Shown: positions 62,951 to 64,000 of the stretch, one piece after another
Layout: each line of letters begins with the position of its first letter
How positions within the stretch are numbered: the first letter of the stretch is position 1
Assembly (NCBI GenBank): GCA_016875095.1
Contig: VGSG01000008.1
Span: forward strand, 1 to 64,000
Source: Deltaproteobacteria bacterium
GTDB taxonomy: Bacteria > Desulfobacterota > Desulfomonilia > Desulfomonilales > Desulfomonilaceae
Direction of reading: 5' to 3'
Length of the DNA: 64,000 bases
Notes under the pieces: model-generated
Seen by the model: only the letters and a program-made list of their open reading frames with translations
Told to the model about the DNA's origin: nothing
Databases searched by the model: none
Translations under genes and position numbers: made by a program

Positions 62951-64000
62951 TCAGGCGCCGGCCCTTCGTTCGTTTGGCTCTTCATCCCAGGGCTCAAATG
63001 GATCGTCGTCCAGCACGGGGTCCGCTTGAGGCTCCGAAACCGGCTCGTCGGCATAATCAGCCTCAAAGAACTTGGAAACCCACTCTTTTCCCCAGGGATC
63101 TTCTTCCAGGAAGTAGCGCAGGTCTTTCATTCCTTTGAGGTTCCTGAATTCCACCCACCCGTCTCGCGCGGTCATGAGCGTCAGCTCTTCCGGGCGTTCG
63201 TCGGACCAGTCGATAAAGTATGGTGAATGGGAGCTTAGCAACACTTGTTTGGCGGGATTGCTCTTGCAGAAACGGTGCATGAGTCCGTAGAGGACTCTGA
63301 GTCTGTTAGGATTGAGGTACGTCTCCGGTTCTTCAATGAAAAATATTTTCGGCTGGTCCGGCAGATTGAAAAGCGTGCAGAGCGCAAGGAAGACGAGGAA
63401 TCCATCGGAGAGTTGTGGCCCGACAAAGTACCCGGTTTTGGATTCTTCTTCTACGCCGATGCCCACCTGGTGGGACTCCCCCAGGCTCGGGGTGAAGACT
63501 CGCCTGACCCCGGGAACGCTTCGCCTAACTTCTTCAACGATCCGGTGGAAGTTCTCCGGGTGATTTCGCTCCAGGTGGTGAATGACCGCCGCGAGGTTTT
63601 CGCCGGTGTGGTCGAGGAGATACGAGTCTTGCACAGCCGCCGGCTTCTTTATGTAGTCGGGGATGAAGCGGTATCGTTTGATTTTCGATAAGTGTTGGGC
63701 GACTGCGCGGATTCTCCGTTCGGAGTCGTTCCAGGCGTGGCCGCGCCTCATTTGGGCCATCTTTGATTCGCGGGCTTTCACTTCAGTAATGGTGAAAAGT
63801 ATTTCGCCTTGCACTTCCTGGAGCGTTTCTTCCTTAATGAGATAGTCGTTTCTTCGCAGCTCGGTGAAAACCAGTGTGTAGCAGTAGTTCACCCCTTCAA
63901 CTTCCAGGGTAACCTCGAAATAAAGGTCCATGTCCTGGGGATTCGGGTCGCCTTTCCCCTTTCTGCTGAGGGTTTGTCTGAAAGTAAAGGGGCCGGGTCC
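62951..64000 (-). CDS. AAA_21-type ATPase, 5' end outside the window
   Basis: 350 codons are visible, reading in from the window edge without a stop; the first Met, at 63931, is probably internal because the frame continues upstream (GPGPFTFRQTLSRKGKGD). The visible part carries the ABC-like signature LSDGFLVFLAL, Walker B with catalytic Glu in KIFFIEEPETYLNP, and the switch His in LLSSHSPYFIDW. The Walker A P-loop must lie upstream. This is the RecF/OLD-like predicted ATPase family, common in defence and DNA repair contexts. The C-terminus is very acidic (DPVLDDDPFEPWDEE). Any partner gene lies outside the window. Confidence 0.88.
   Translation of the reverse strand, partial: GPGPFTFRQTLSRKGKGDPNPQDMDLYFEVTLEVEGVNYCYTLVFTELRRNDYLIKEETLQEVQGEILFTITEVKARESKMAQMRRGHAWNDSERRIRAVAQHLSKIKRYRFIPDYIKKPAAVQDSYLLDHTGENLAAVIHHLERNHPENFHRIVEEVRRSVPGVRRVFTPSLGESHQVGIGVEEESKTGYFVGPQLSDGFLVFLALCTLFNLPDQPKIFFIEEPETYLNPNRLRVLYGLMHRFCKSNPAKQVLLSSHSPYFIDWSDERPEELTLMTARDGWVEFRNLKGMKDLRYFLEEDPWGKEWVSKFFEADYADEPVSEPQADPVLDDDPFEPWDEEPNERRAGA

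Overview
The window reads as a chromosomal stretch from a GC-rich, anaerobic member of the Desulfobacterota (former Deltaproteobacteria). The reasons are a four-subunit 2-oxoacid:ferredoxin oxidoreductase, an HdrD-like iron-sulfur protein with a membrane cytochrome b, a sodium-pump decarboxylase beta/gamma pair, an octaheme cytochrome c, abundant sigma-54 regulators, and MglA/roadblock signalling proteins. The order-level assignment (Desulfomonile or Syntrophobacter-like) is inference. I saw no rRNA, tRNA, CRISPR array, insertion sequence or prophage.

Layout. 0-9 kb: a TPR/transglutaminase-like exported protein behind a near-perfect sigma-70 promoter, a small conserved-looking ORF, a parvulin isomerase coupled to a tandem SUMF1-PDZ protein, a sugar nucleotidyltransferase, a ThiF-type enzyme and a small Cys-rich exported protein. 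9-13 kb: decarboxylase gamma and beta subunits, RNase HI, a YjbQ protein and ftsY with a nested terminator. 13-29 kb: amidase, glnD, xerD, a membrane GGDEF protein, an exported unknown, mutS, an RraA-like protein, an octaheme cytochrome-HEAT-TPR protein and an exported HAD phosphatase.

30-41 kb is the most unusual region. A receiver protein, a multi-PAS histidine kinase with a cysteine-rich tail and an NtrC-type activator are followed by an intergenic region holding a perfect palindrome and a good sigma-54 promoter candidate. Next comes a tightly packed row: receiver/HisKA-like protein, receiver-PATAN (DUF4388) protein, roadblock protein, MglA-type GTPase, PATAN-roadblock protein and a DnaA-like AAA+ ATPase lacking the DnaA DNA-binding domain. 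Then follow a four-cysteine protein, another roadblock protein and an ankyrin-repeat protein. I read this as one phosphorelay-controlled GTPase/AAA+ switch, and it is the best candidate here for an undescribed system.

41-49 kb: a thioredoxin-like protein, a small membrane protein, a 117-bp element with 15-bp inverted ends, and a second regulatory unit in which a periplasmic binding protein is translationally coupled to a membrane-bound multi-PAS sigma-54 activator. 49-56 kb: a stand-alone AICAR transformylase, SYLF and L,D-transpeptidase proteins, a membrane coiled-coil protein, an alpha-oxoamine synthase and uvrC. 56-62 kb: an HTH protein plus the oxidoreductase operon, convergent with the HdrD-like/cytochrome b pair across back-to-back terminators. 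The window ends inside an AAA_21-type ATPase gene whose 5' end lies outside.
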